A stretch of 64,000 nt of DNA from Aedes albopictus. Its lineage: Eukaryota > Arthropoda > Insecta > Diptera > Culicidae. Position numbers and translations under genes: made by a program. Below the pieces are notes generated by a model. That model was not told the origin of the DNA and did not search any database. It worked only from the letters and a program-made list of their open reading frames with translations. Of this stretch, positions 20,326 to 31,817 are shown in pieces (positions within the stretch are counted from its first letter, which is position 1; each line of letters starts with the position of its first letter). The DNA is taken from contig NC_085137.1 of the NCBI RefSeq assembly GCF_035046485.1, forward strand, positions 252,238,733 through 252,302,732, in the 5' to 3' direction.

Positions 20326-20758
20326 TTTTTTTTTATTCTTAATCAATTAACCTAATTACAGCTCTTTTGTCCACTAGGGCACAACGTGAGCGATTTCAAT
20401 TGACAGCTGCACTTACATTTTGTGCAGCGCCTAGATGTATATTCTATTCTACTTTATCCAACTGGTTGCCTTTCTGCTGCTTTCACTTTTCTACTCTATA
20501 CATGGTAGAAGGATGAGCACAAGGATGATGGATGTCCGTTGTTCCTTTCCAGTCCGATTGGGGGTCCATTATGAGTAGCAGTTCGCCGATGTCCAGGTAT
20601 CCGGGTCCGTTTGAGCCACGGGGTCAGAGGGTCAGTGCCAGCCGCTCTCGGGGGAAGAGCAACTGACGAAAAATTGCAAGTGCCGGGGCTGGGAATCAAA
20701 CCCATGACCATCCGCATATGAAGCGAACGTGTGACCAACTACGCCACGGGCCCCGACT
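20326..20758 (-). mobile_element. tRNA-derived SINE, 433 bp, with perfect duplication
   Basis: On the minus strand the head GGGGCCCGTGGCGTAGTTGG holds the A box (TGGCGTAGTTGGTCACACG) and ATGGGTTTGATTCCCAGCCC holds the B box. The body runs through GAGAGCGGCTGGCACTGACC and CCATGTATAGAGTAGAAAAG to a tail ending AATAAAAAAAAA. Perfect 13-bp duplications TGAGTGCTTTGAT flank it at 20313-20325 and 20759-20771, inside the tandem repeat. Another member is split between 53422-53700 and 62825-62925. The minus frame 20496-20738 is incidental. Confidence 0.88.
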
Positions 20759-21399
20759 TGAGTGCTTTGATGCTTTGATCTTAAAGATCATTGGAACTTA
20801 AATTTCGGATAAGACCAATAGACCTAGAATGCCTTACACACATCAACATTAATCAAGAATGATTCATCTTGCCTTGTAGAACCAGTTAGTATTGCCTCGC
20901 TGGTCGTGGACATATGTGTACATAAGTATTAAGAACCTAGTACATCTAAATTGCTAAAAATATATGTAATGCAATCTAGAATCTAGAAACATGATTCGAT
21001 ACGTTATATTGCTGAAGGAAATGTGAGTGCCTTTGCTGACTTATTTAGATGACCTTTTAAGATGAAATTTAAGATAATATTAGAGGAGATAGAATACAGA
21101 TATCAAAATATGCCACAAACGATCCATCTTTCATTGTAGAACAAGTTTGGGCATGTCTTGTTAACGTAGGAAAGCTCGCATGACCAGATTTCTAGGATAA
21201 TTTGGAAAACCTATAAAATGCAAAATAAGCTGTAGTACTGTGTATAGAATCACTAAACTAAAGTATGATATGACCTGAAGTTCCGGATAATAGTAAGATC
21301 AATATCTCTTACACATCAAAATCTGCAGAACCTGCATAGTGCATAGGTATATTTCGTAGCCAGAGTCACATACAGAGCTCTGGTTGTTGTGGTAGATCA

Positions 21400-21632
21400 C
21401 CACCACCACTCACCAAATTAGTTGAAACGCTTCCAGCACAAAAAAAACAATCAGCAAAAAAAATTGCTGGATTTCAGCACAACGTTGCTGATCAACTGTC
21501 AAAATTTCTGGATGGTTCAGCAAGTTCAAAAATATTTGCTGATACTCAGTAAACTCGTATTGCTGAATGCAATCAGCACAAAAGAAATCAGCAAAGTTTG
21601 CTGAATACCAGCAAACAAAATTTGCAGTGTAT
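21400..21632. mobile_element. CAGCA-rich insertion in the tandem repeat
   Basis: Sequence rich in TCAGCA and its complement TGCTGA, with AATCAGCAAAAAAAATTGCT near the left and GAAATCAGCAAAGTTTGCTG near the right. It interrupts a repeat unit whose uninterrupted form is visible at about 21930. Ends are approximate, no duplication is obvious, and the family is unknown. The complementary words make frames on both strands. Confidence 0.5.
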
Positions 21633-22529
21633 GGCTCTATCTCCAAGATGATTTGGAGAACCTAGAACATCTAGTTTACAAAAAAATACCTGTGAAACTG
21701 CGCATGGGCTCATTGAGCATAAATGGATACGTGGTACTGGTGAAGTAAATGTGAATGCTTGTGTTGATCTTATAGATCACTTGGCCTAAAGTTTCGGATG
21801 CTATAAATGAACCTAGTATGTCTTACACGCATCAAAATTGATCATGAATGTTCCATCATGATTTGTAGAACCTGAATGGGTATGTTTCGTTGGCCGGAGA
21901 CATATACAATGTTCTGGTTGTTGCGGTAGATCATGTGACCTGATCTCCAGGATGATTTGGAGAACTTTAAATATTTAATTTGTTGGAAATTAAATTGGTT
22001 GTACTGCGTATAGCCTCGCAGAACCTAACTTGATAAATAGACTATCCAAAAATACAACCCATACCTTGGTTGATCTGATAGACCATTTTGTCTGAAGTTT
22101 CGGATGATTTGGAGAGCATAGAACATCTCATATCCATGTGACTACAATATTCATGATCGACGCAGGCTTACAGAGCACGGCTGGATTTATGTAGGTGTAA
22201 ACAATGGTTGAAATACTCGATGTTCATTAGATTCGATAGCCTTCTCTTAGAACTGAAAATCACCACATGTTCTGGATCCCTGGGATGTTTTGGTGTAACT
22301 AAATATGATCCATAATATTTTTTCCTAATTGTTATCATCTGGAGGTACAACTTTGCCGAAGAAACCATACAGCTATCTATTGTCCTTGATTTTATACAGC
22401 TCATCATATAAGGTGGGCTAATATGACCCATCCGTCCCGAAAGGGTTAAATTAGCGTATGATATGAATCGATCAAGACTAGTTATGGCAGATAATGCACG
22501 AATACGGAATTTAGGATAAAGTGATACGA

Positions 22530-23390
22530 TTGATCATGGTGGATCAAGTGTTTTGTGTAGTTTGAGTACCAAGGTTACTCGAGGAGTAGATATAAATACG
22601 TGTGGGACGACTTCCACGAAGTCCGTTCAGCTGCTTGGTTTTGCTGATGATGGCGGAAACGTACATCCGAATGAAAACAAAAAGCCAGGCGGATCGGATA
22701 AGTCATTAATGTGTGAGAAAAATTATATGATGGCAAACTGCTCTAGGGGGGAAGTACCGTGCCCGCTACCTTGAATTTCTATCGAAGGTGATGAAATCGA
22801 GGCGGTTGAGAATTCGTGTACTAGGGCTCACTGGTGACCGCCGACAACGACACCAGCAGAGAAATTCAGAGACGCATTGTGGCAGGAAATCGTGCTTACT
22901 TTGGACTCCGCAGAACTCTACGATCGAATAAAGTTCGCCGTAACACGAAGTTAACTATCTGCAAAACGCTGATTAGACCGGTGCAGAGAACCAACGCATT
23001 CTTGGAGTTTTTGAAGGGAGGGTGTTACGTACCATCTACGCAACAGATGGAAGACGAAACTTGGAGAAAGCGAATGAATCACGATCTGCCTCAGCTGCTG
23101 AAAGAACCAATCATCGTCCACACCGCGAAAATCGGAATGCTACGGTGGGCGAGTCACGTCGTCAAGATGTCGGATGGCAACCCGATTAAAATGGTTCTCG
23201 AGAGCCATCCGACCGGTACAAGAAGACAAGGTGCGCAGCGAGCTTGGTGGGTCGATTAAGTGGAGGACGATTTGCCCGATACCCTTTGCAGTGTGTGGAA
23301 CTGGAGATACACAGCCATGGAACAAGTAGACTGGAGACGACTCCTACGTACAGCAAAGGACACGCAGGCCTTAGTCTGACCGGTAAGTAA
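22530..23390 (+). pseudogene. Endonuclease-type LINE, 3' part of RT with internal deletion
   Basis: The RT catalytic box reads QLLGFADDGG, with FADD at about 22640-22651. After frameshifts, the frame at 22834-23259 gives TADNDTSREIQRRIVAGNRA and YFGLRRTLRSNKVRRNTKL, then jumps from LIRPV to QQMEDETWRKRMNHDLPQLL. That indicates loss of the segment between the post-palm region and the C-terminal domain. The end region has IGMLRWASHVVKMSDGNPIK and GTRRQGAQRAWW as in related elements, and stops just before GGTAAGTAAAAG, a typical TAAG-type 3' tail. It is 5'-truncated and inactive; the clade is uncertain (RTE/CR1-like). Confidence 0.75.
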
Positions 23391-23469
23391 AAGTTATTTT
23401 GATTTAAGTAAACTTTTCGCTACATACAAACGTTTTTGGAAATACTTCAAACGTAATTTTCAACTTTTG

Positions 23470-23930
23470 CCAGATTGTAAAAGGGGTGTTCCATGGAGAG
23501 CAGAGAGTTTCAAAGACGTTCCAGGGGTTTTCCAATGGGTCTCAAGGAGTTTCATAGGCATGCGATGGGTTTTCAGGGAGTTTCAAAGGCATTCTAAGAG
23601 TATTTCAGGGGGTTTGCAGGGGATTTCAGACGATTCCAGAAGCGTTCCACGGGTATTCCTGAGGCTTTCGTGGGCGTTCTCTGGAGTTTTAGGAGATTTC
23701 GAGGCGTGTTCCAGAGGATTTCAAAGGCGTTCTATGGTGCTTCATGGGGCTTTTAAAGAATCCCGGGGGCGTTCCAGGACGTCTTAGGGGGTTTCAGGGA
23801 TATTTCATGGGGTTTCAAGGGCCTTCAGGGGATTTTCAGGGGATCCCAGGGACGGACCAGGGGTGTTCCGAGGCCTTCAATAGGTGTTTCATGAAGTTTC
23901 AGAGGGTTTCAGGGGGTCCCCGCCCAAGTA
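23470..23930. repeat. Degenerate minisatellite, GGTTTCAAAGGCGTTCC theme
   Basis: Units such as GGTTTTCAGGGAGTTTCAAA and GGCGTTCTATGGTGCTTC repeat in an irregular rhythm near 20-33 bp, purine-rich on this strand. The plus frames at 23467-23787 and 23744-23959 are by-products of the theme (rich in Gly, Phe, Ser and Arg). The composition differs from the GGAATTCC arrays although the style is similar. From 23960 to 24610 nothing is recognised. Confidence 0.65.
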
Positions 23931-24611
23931 ACAATTTTGATTTTATCGAAGTTTTTTAGCGATCCAAAACCTTAACCATAAAACCGTTCATGCCGACTTG
24001 CAAGTCCTCTCGAGCTCTTATATGCCTTCTATGGCCCACGTTCTGGCTAGTCGTATTATGATCGACAGGACCTCCTATGCAAACCGACTTAGGATTGCGG
24101 GTTGTATCATAGTTGTATTTTCTGAAAAAAAAAAAAACTTGTGTTCCTGATGATTTCTCCAATAGGGCTTACTCTCCTGAGGTTTTCACAGCATGTTTTG
24201 GTCTATGTTACGGTCACGAAATCTTTAGTTTGTTTTAAGCATTGCCTCACAGATTTGAATATTTGTTAACAAAAAAAATCCTCTTTGCAACTCTCCTGAA
24301 ACCCCTTGAAAAGCTTTAAACTTTTGATAGTACACAGCAAATATCTAGAAAAATTACTACAAATGAACTGATTTTAACGGGTCGGTCACAAAAATGATCA
24401 ATATCTCTAAAATTTAGCGACTAGAACAATAAATATTTGGCATGTTTTCTCATAATGACATTGTCTACAACTTTACCAAAGAACTGAACACGCTATCTTC
24501 ACTTATAAAAATAACGAACTTCACTCTTACTTCAAGGTGGATTAATCACATAAGTGATACTTTCTTAAAAAAAGAGCTCCAGCATATCAAACAACTTCTT
24601 CTACGATACTA

Positions 24612-26042
24612 CCCGAGCAGAAGAGAATATCAACAGAATAGTAAAATATGTTATTTTGCCATAATAACTGTATAATGAAATCAGTTATTTTTATGTTATT
24701 AGCATGTCTTATAATGTTATAAACTTGTCTGTCATAAGCGGCAAAATAACAAAAGTCATAACAAAAAGAATTTCCTGGAAGACCAATTTAATGACATGTT
24801 TTGTTAGAATCAATACAAATGAATAACAATGTATCTTTCAGTGAATTTGAAAACTTGTTATTGCTGTGTTATAGTTCATCACATATTTGTACATTTTCAA
24901 TAGTAGAATAATAACAAAACTTGGTCTGCAACAAAGTATATTATTGAAATGTTATTTACTGGATGGATCTCAATAACTTGATCATAACAAAATAAGATTA
25001 CCCAACAAAACCTGTTATGAAAAAGTAATACTTTGATAAGTTCCCAACTAACAATCACTCATTTTGCAAGCACCTTTACGGCGAATTAATTCACCATGAT
25101 GTTGAATAACATTTGGATATTTTTCAGGCACAACCTTTCTTCGGGTTTTGTTCACACAAATTTGGAGAAACTATAAAGCATAGTGTTGTGTACCAACTGA
25201 ACTGTTTGTTGTTGAATCGTTTTACAAGTATATTATTCAACTTTGGCAAAAATGATTAAAAATAAAATAAAAATGCAAGAATTTTCAGTTTCCACGAGAT
25301 TTTATGATTGGAACTTATGTTGTGAACAACTATTGTGAAATAATAACTACACATACATAAATTTACCTGATTCAAGATTTGAACTCGAGACCCGTCGATT
25401 GCCAGCCGCATGCCTTCCTATCTGCGCCATCCTAGAGATGATGAATTGCAGCGCTCTAATCAAAACATGAACTTCCCGTGGTTTAATATTGATCAGTCTT
25501 CGATTCCTATTCAGCAGTGGTCAATTAGCACAGAACATTATGGTTAACAATTGAACAACAGATAAATTCAGCTGTTGTTCAGTAAAAACACGTGTTTTCA
25601 TCATGTACTCTGAGTCGAAGTATGGTGAAACGGAAGCGCTTATTTGACTTGTAAAACACATTATACAGATACATGTGCTTTTTTTACATGAACTTAACAA
25701 GAAGCAGAAATAGGTCTTGTTCAACTATGTTGTAAAGGAATTTCTGCGAGTCGAATAAAAATCTTATTAAACGCTTGAAAAATGTTTCAAATTATCATTG
25801 TTAATACCGATACGAAAAGTTGAGCATTGGCTACTTTTTAATTGAAAAAGCATTTGTACAATAATGTGTACAGCATAATTTTAGTTCAGCTATAATTACT
25901 ATTATAAAGCAACAATTCAGCATGCATGCTTGTTTGCGGCTTGCGATTGTTAGTCGGGTTGATAATAACAAATTATGATATAGAAACATGTGATGGTGAT
26001 GTGATTCTATTGTTATGAATTTGTTATTTTCCTCTACTCGGG
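24612..26042. mobile_element. TA-flanked non-autonomous DNA element, 1.43 kb
   Basis: Left end CCCGAGCAGAAGAGAATA; right end, reverse-complemented, CCCGAGTAGAGGAAAATA. TA lies outside both (24610-24611 and 26043-26044). The outer 300 bp on each side are rich in GTTAT and AATAAC; the centre carries a tRNA-like sequence on the minus strand. No transposase-like frame is present. Truncated relatives start at 8039 and perhaps at 19317. Confidence 0.72.
25362..25442 (-). other. tRNA-like sequence inside the 1.43-kb element
   Basis: On the minus strand GGATGGCGCAGATAGGAAGG resembles an A box and CTCGAGTTCAAATCTTGAAT a B box, with tRNA-like spacing and GGCTGGCAATCGACGG between. The cloverleaf is not complete (the A-box side has AGATAGGAAGG instead of a D loop with GG pairing), so it is a tRNA pseudogene or a SINE head carried by the transposon. 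Confidence 0.5.
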
Positions 26043-26101
26043 TAAACCTCTGAAATCAACTTTTCAGGTTCAAAAGTATAATGATTACACGATATTGGGC
26101 C

Positions 26102-26427
26102 TGTTGCGTACAGTTTTAGTACGCTTGATGATGAGTTGAACTGGTAACAATGAAGCAAGTGTGAAGCGTGAAAGTGGCGGCGACAGAGCCGACGGTGTCT
26201 ATGATTTTACGACTCGGCAGTCGCAGTGTCGTTTAGTTCGTCAGGAAGGAAGGAACTGCACTCCGGTTAGGAGATTCGTCTGTCCCGAACATTCACTACA
26301 TTGTAAGTTAAATTAAGTAATATGTATGAATATAATAACAATTAAATAAATTTGCAGTATTGGAGCTGCCTGAAGTAGAAGCTGCTACCGATGTGTGGTT
26401 TTTGTTCCGTGACAAGTCGTCCTAACA
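26102..26427 (+). mobile_element. Solo LTR, 326 bp
   Basis: Starts TGTTGCGTACAG and ends GTCGTCCTAACA, so TGTT...AACA. The 5-bp sequence GGGCC flanks both ends (26097-26101 and 26428-26432). Inside, an AATAAA (AATTAAATAAATTTGC) lies near 26342, and GTAAGTTAAATT (from 26304) plus TTTGCAG (to about 26357) resemble splice sites. The strand is inferred from that AATAAA. With no internal region or second LTR, this is the product of LTR-LTR recombination. A 5-bp duplication fits BEL/Pao or Copia, but the family cannot be told from the LTR alone. Confidence 0.8.
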
Positions 26428-26469
26428 GGGCCATTGGAATCAGTGAGGGCCGGAGAAGGTTCTCAACAT

Positions 26470-26888
26470 GGTCTAAGACCCCATCTCAAAAAGCTGTAAC
26501 TTTTCATAGAGTGCATCGAAAAATCTCAAATTTTGACTGTAAACCTATTATATGTGCATTATTGGTACAAATTTCACAACTTTAAAAAAAATCCTATGAA
26601 GCATCAATTGTTAATAAACGTTCAAACTTTCATTCGATTCGGTTTACTGATTTTCGAGACAATTCAAACATTTGTTGTCTAAAAAAATAGTGTTTCACGA
26701 GGCCGGTTGTAGCTTCGCGAAAGATTAACCAATCGAGCTCAAATTTGTTCCAATGATGCACAAATAATAGGTCGAAAAACAGCCGAAATTTGAGAGTTTT
26801 TGATGCACTCTATGAAAAATTACAGCTTGTTGAACTTTTTTGCGAGAGAAAATAGAGTTGCTATCACAAACATTTTGACCACCCCCTG
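26470..26888. mobile_element. TA-flanked palindromic MITE, diverged copy
   Basis: This matches the full element at 36373-37293 over both arms: CATAGAGTGCATCGAAAAAT on the left and GATGCACTCTATGAAAAATT on the right, with CACGAGGCCGGTTGTAGCTT and AATAGTGTTTCACG in between. The right end is ACCACCCCCTG followed by TA (26889-26890). The left terminus is too diverged to place. The stretch 26900-27300 has nothing else recognisable. Confidence 0.65.
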
Positions 26889-27317
26889 TACTTCATTTAA
26901 ATCAGTTTGAAGGTTTTCTAAACACCGCATTTTTCGAGCTAAGCTTTCACAGGATCACAGCAAGTTATTTCCGAGGTTATCGTAGGGAGTCCACAAAAAA
27001 AAATTCATAAATTTGGCTTGAAAAAAAAAACAAAAAGTGTTCAAGGATCTCGACTTAAATTCGCATATGAGCTTGTTTGAGAATGCCCAAAAATAATACC
27101 AACTCACTAGCCTAGGAAGCTTAAATTACCATCCCGGTAAGTATAGGTATTTGCATATCCTTAAAATATATTGCTTGTTTATTTTTGACCAAGGGTGATG
27201 TTTGAATGAGCACCAAGATGTGGTGTGAACATCCACCACTATTGCATTTAAAAAAATGTAATGAACCTGAGTAATTCTTATGTAGGGTTGAACTAATTTA
27301 TATGTACTTTTTATTTG

Positions 27318-27366
27318 AGATGAACCAGCCTAGGGCTGAAAATCTTAAAAATAAAGACAAAAAAAA
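27318..27366 (+). mobile_element. Micro-retroposon: 49-bp LINE/SINE 3' tail
   Basis: The insert AGATGAACCAGCCTAGGGCT followed by GAAAATCTTAAAAATAAAGA and an A-rich end is flanked by ACTTTTTATTTG (27306-27317) and ACTTTTAATTG (27367-27377), an imperfect duplication of 11-12 bp. It carries the longest version of the type A tail and an A-rich end instead of the CAATCAAT end of the others. Confidence 0.65.
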
Positions 27367-27379
27367 ACTTTTAATTGTT

Positions 27380-29700
27380 GATATCCTTCGATTTTCGAAA
27401 TATTCTTATCTAAACTTTTCTCTTTTCTTGGATTGGTTTATTTGAAATTTCATTTATTATTTATTTTTTAATCCGGGCCTCGCCACTCTGGTGGATCTTG
27501 ATAGGTGAGCTCTTTCCATATTATTGGTATTTGTAATTAACCCCTTTAGTGAACAATATTTACTGTATATGTCCATTAAAAGTAAACGAAGATTATTGAC
27601 ACGTGTTACATCTAGAATTTAATAAACTTTTCCTTATAAATTCTACACTCCAACTATTGGTTGTTAAGATAACGTACCAGTTCCAACATCAATAATATCC
27701 CCTCACTCATACAGATGATCATTTCCATTTGACACGGGGGGTACTGCAATAATACGATAACGAAAATTCAACGCCTTTTTGTCGACAGGGCAGCATTTCC
27801 TGTAGCGAGAAAATCCATTTTCCGATAATTTATTGATATTACTTGCCACTTCCAATGGGAAGACTTTCTCCTCTACCATCCATCCCGAGCGACGAGCCTC
27901 AGGCTGCTCCGGTCGTAAAACGTTCGATGGAAGAAAAAATCTGAAAAGACCACCATAAGACAACGGAAAACAAAGCTTACTGACATCTTTGTTTGTCTTA
28001 CTGCGCTCGGTCGGATAAATTATCTTCGTTGCTGCCAACTCTTTCAATACCCAACAGTCAGGTCTAGCACGCCATCAGTGCACAGTCAGTGGCAGTCAGC
28101 GTCGCTGTGATGAGAGAGTCACGTCGACCCAACTTCGGCGAACTACCAACTGCAGGATGGGAAACTTGAGAAGAAAATCGTTCAACGCTTCTCCGCACTG
28201 CCAAAACGGAAGCACTTTTCCCACCACTCGTTCATCGTTCACCAAGAGGAAGGGCAACCGCAGAAAGAGAGAAAATGCAACACTGCTGCAGCCTGAAGTG
28301 AATACAGTTGAGTTGAGGTTGTGCCCGGAGAGCTCAATTTGAAGTTCTTTGTCTCTTGCAGGCAGCTCTTGGTGGAAATGTTGGCCGTGCCGTGACGATA
28401 AGGTGCATGTAATGTCATTATTTTTATAACACCATCGAACACAGCCAACGAACGATGGAATGTAGGTCCGTCCACCCACCACCGACCGACCATGTAGCTA
28501 CAGGCTCCTCCCGATCATCATCCATCTTTCTCGGTTGGTGGTTCCCTATAGCAGCGGTGCTTGAACAGTTTTTTTTCTTGTTTCATGTAACATGCTTCCC
28601 AGTAACCCAGTTTTCCGATTCCAGTTCTGCTCGGTTCCGTATTTCGTTGCGCCATGAAAGTTTTCCTTCGGTAACATCCGGAAACTGCAGCAATTCTGCT
28701 CTAAAGTGTAGCCCTATGAGCTGTTACTCTTCAGCGTGCTTCACGACATTTTGGGATGATAAATGGTTGGTAATTTAATTAATGGAGGTTTCCTTCGATT
28801 CTGTCTTCGCATTCTTGCTGGCTGTGACTTAACCTCGTACGGAGGGAGACACACATTTATGACATTGGCGCACTTTAAGGAACTGTTGCACAATCAGGAA
28901 AAAGTATGGCAATTTAGAAAATGGTCCTTGTTCTTCTTTCTGCCGTTACATTATGATTGCAATGGTATCTTGAGTCGACACGGCGAAGGCTGGGTATGTT
29001 ACGCAATTCAGATCCCATTGTGATTTACTAGCCTCTGCTCAGCAACTCCTATCCCTACCTCCGCGTGGTACCTGCTGGAAACTACGAACAATGTTGGCCG
29101 TGCCAACTGGAGGGGATTTCCGAAACGTTAAACCACCACAGGAGTTTTTGGTTGGTTAAAATTTCCTTTAATAATGATAAGAAGTTAATATGGGGTTTAA
29201 GGATACAATAAAGTTGATCTTACGTTTAGTGCCTCCTGCAATCTCTTCTACCTCGACTCTGCTAATTGAAGCCTCCTTCGTATTTAGGTTAAGCTGCATG
29301 TAACATTAGGTTTTAAACGTTTAGGATAAGTTTTAATCAAATGCATGTTTTAGGTTTTAGTTCTTACCCTTTGCACTCAATTGTGTCTCCACAAACTATG
29401 GAATTCCCAAATAATACAATAATGAATTGGGCAACACGATTGCAAACCGGCAATCAAAGGGAGTAATAGCAATCTAAATATAACAAAATATTAAATTCTT
29501 TGAATTCATTAAACATCTAGTTCATAATTACATCACTCCTTGCTAATATTAGGCACTGATAGATATAGATAATTATAATAGTAACAAATCTACTTTTCCA
29601 GTTTCCTATTTCTCACTGCACATCAACATGAATCAGCATTTCTGTTGTTTCTCTTCTCTGTCAAAGCTAACGATCATGTCGGCTGCCTTCTCAGACAATT
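27380..29700. other. Low-repeat stretch, no gene recognised
   Basis: Largely unique sequence. The part at 27700-29020 has more GC and several 60-128 codon frames on both strands (for example 27703-28047 and 28096-28482, both minus). I see no recognisable domain, hydrophobic signal or codon pattern, and the frames overlap in antisense. A TGTTGGCCGTGCC phrase occurs twice in part (28378 and 29090) but no LTR could be closed. This may be host intergenic or intronic DNA. Confidence 0.4.
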
Positions 29701-29712
29701 GAACGTCAATTG

Positions 29713-31355
29713 TACCGACGGTCGACGAACGAAGGTCGACGATGTAAGGTGCGTATCGCCCGAGGGGCGTCACAAACAACCTTAAGGAAGATCGGGTAAC
29801 CAACCCTGGTGGGAACTTTAGTCGTAGGCTGACAAGAAAGGGGGGGGGGAGGTTTGCTTCGGCAAACCTGAGCGTCTGTTCTCAAGGAGAAGCGGCTTAC
29901 AACAGCGTCCCCATGTAAGGGACGGATGATCGACGTTCGAGCGCCAGGGAAGGACTCTAAGCTCAACTGTGCTCTATGGTCTTCCGGAAAGTAGGGGGTT
30001 GCTGTCAGGCCCTACTAGCCAGCCGTAAAAAACATTTTAACGGAAAATCAGCAACAGAGTAATACGAACCGAGACCAACGGCAACGACCTCAGCGAACAA
30101 AAAGGACTTGCGATTGGAAACTCGGTACGTGGAACTGCCGATCTCTCAATTTCATTAGGAGCACCCGCATACTCGCCAATCTACTAAAATATCGCGGGTT
30201 CGGCATCGTACCGCGGCAGGAGGTGTGTTAGACAGGATACGTGGTGTGAACGTTTAGAGGTAATTAAACCCGCATACGTCAGCTGGGAACAGCTTTTATC
30301 GCGATGGGTGATGGCCGATCGAAGAAAGAATGTGTAGATTGAAGATCTAGGTCCAATTCTTCGATTTGAAAATGTGCACAGCCGGAAGCACTGATGATGA
30401 CAAAGACGCATTTTACGCGCAGCTCGAACGAGAGTACGACCGCTGCCCAATTCACGACGTCAAGATCATCATGGGAGATCTAAACGCTCAGGTAAGCCAG
30501 GAGGAGGAATTCAGACCGACGATTGGAAAGTTCAGCGCCCACCAGTAGACGAACGAAAACGGGCTACAACTCATTGATTTCGCCGCCTCCAAAACTATGG
30601 CCATACGTAGCACCTTTTCCAACACAGCCTCCCTTATCCTTACACCTAGAGATCACCACAGCAGACGGAATGGCAAATCTACCACGTTCTGATTGACGGA
30701 CGGCACTTCTCTGACATTATCAACGTCAGGACCAATTGTGGCGCCAACATCGACTCCGACCACTACCTAGTGATGGTCAAACTGTGCCCAAAAACTCTCC
30801 GTCATCAACAATGTACGGTACCGGCAACCACCACGGTACAACCTGGATGGACTGAAACAACCGAATGTCGCCTCATCATACGCGCAGAACCTCGAGGCCG
30901 CGTTGCTAGACGAGAGCGAGCTCGATAAGGCCCCTCTAGAGGACTGCTTGAGTACAGTGAAAGCAGCCATCAACGGCAAAGCTTGTATGTATCAACATCG
31001 GGTACGTGGAACGGAATCAACGGAACAAATGGTTCGAAGAAGAGTGCAGAACGGTTTTAGAGAAGAAGAACGCAGCGCGGGCGGAAATGCTGCAACAAGG
31101 GACCCGACAGAACATGGAACGTTACAAACAGCAGCGGAAACAGCAGACCGGCCTCTTTCGGGAGAAAAAGCGCAGCCTGGAAGAAGCGTAGTGCGAAGAA
31201 ATGGAACTGCTGTGCAGTTCCCAAGAAATACGGATGTTCTACCAGAAGCTCCAGAAATGACGACGCCAGTGCAGCGGAGGACGGAAATGAACCAACTCTA
31301 ACGCTGAGGGAAGAGCGAACACGGATGATCGCACGTGGTTCCTTCTGGTACATGT
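29713..31355 (+). pseudogene. LINE 5' half: 5' UTR, AP-endonuclease domain and linker
   Basis: The 5' UTR-like leader (29713 to about 30100) includes GTAACCAACCCTGGTGGGA and CTCTAAGCTCAACTGTGCTC. The endonuclease starts with WNCRSLN at 30130-30150, then GDLNAQV at about 30474-30494 and DSDHYLVMVK at about 30752-30781, three hallmark positions of the AP-like endonuclease. The linker has RNKWFEEECRTVLEKKNAAR and EEMELLC. Frame changes are frequent, with a stop at 30547 and others. The homology ends near LTLREER at about 31310-31355, before the RT. It is a dead copy that retains the 5' end and lacks the 3' half, unusual for a LINE. Clade uncertain (RTE/CR1-like). Confidence 0.8.
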
Positions 31356-31409
31356 TTGTGTAACGAGAAAATATTGTGCTGCATGAGTATTTTTCATAAT
31401 TGCAAAAAA

Positions 31410-31804
31410 TTTTAATAACTAATTTAGACCCGTATTTTTTTATTTCGTTATTAGGGTGACAAATTTTAAAATCAAGATTTTTCAAAACTATTTTTTTTTT
31501 TTCAAAAAATCACAGTTTTTGAACCAGTTGACCGATTTTAAACTTCTTTTTTTTTTGCTTGAAAGCTGTTGAATTCTAGTTCCCAGGAAAAAATACGTTG
31601 AGGGGGCCAAATAATGTTTCTAGGCAAATAATATCATATAATAATGTAATTATCACGATTTTTTCAAAGTGTTGTAAATTTTGAAATCGGAAGCATCCGG
31701 AAGGTTTTCTTTCTGCATTTGAAAGAAGAACAATAGTTTTATCATACACTAAACAAAGATTTCCCGCAAAAAGCCACAAAATCAACTTATTTTATATTGA
31801 ATGT
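31410..31804 (+). repeat. AT-rich dispersed repeat, copy 3
   Basis: Starts near TTATTTCGTTATTAGGGTGA and follows the order seen at 60-350 (AAAATCAAGATTTTTC, GACCGATTTTAAACTTC, GAAAGCTGTTGAATTCTAGT). It is interrupted at 31805-33801 by the I-clade LINE and its duplication. The flank after the LINE (33802-34100) is AT-rich and probably the continuation of the same pre-insertion sequence. Confidence 0.5.
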
Positions 31805-31817
31805 ACGGTAAAGGATT

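Larger units (their letters stand above)
19930..22130. repeat. Irregular tandem repeat, 190-330 bp units
   Basis: A recurring order of phrases defines the unit: TTGTAGAACC, GGGTATGTCTCGTTG, GATCATGTGACCTGATCTCC, AGGATGATTTGGAGAACC, AGTACTGCGTATAG, GAAATGTGAGTGCTTTG, GACCTGAAGTTTCGGAT, CTTACACACATCAA. The anchor TGTAGAACC falls near 20104, 20876, 21136, 21324 and 21865. Subtracting the insertions at 20326-20758 and about 21400-21632, the spacings are about 326, 260, 188 and 311 bp, so internal deletions are common. No coding content was seen. From 22130 to 22530 nothing is identifiable. Confidence 0.7.

Noticed and set aside
25362..25442. Functional tRNA gene on the minus strand
   Set aside because: Boxes are recognisable but the cloverleaf does not close, and it lies inside a transposable element.
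27703..28482. Two minus-strand frames of 114 and 128 codons as possible host exons
   Set aside because: No recognisable domain, antisense frames of similar length in the same place, and no splice or start context that decides. Recorded only as an unassigned stretch.
29089..29630. LTR starting TGTTGGCCGTGCC and ending near ATCAACA
   Set aside because: No matching duplication on the two sides (left GAACAA, right TGAATC), and no consistent right boundary.
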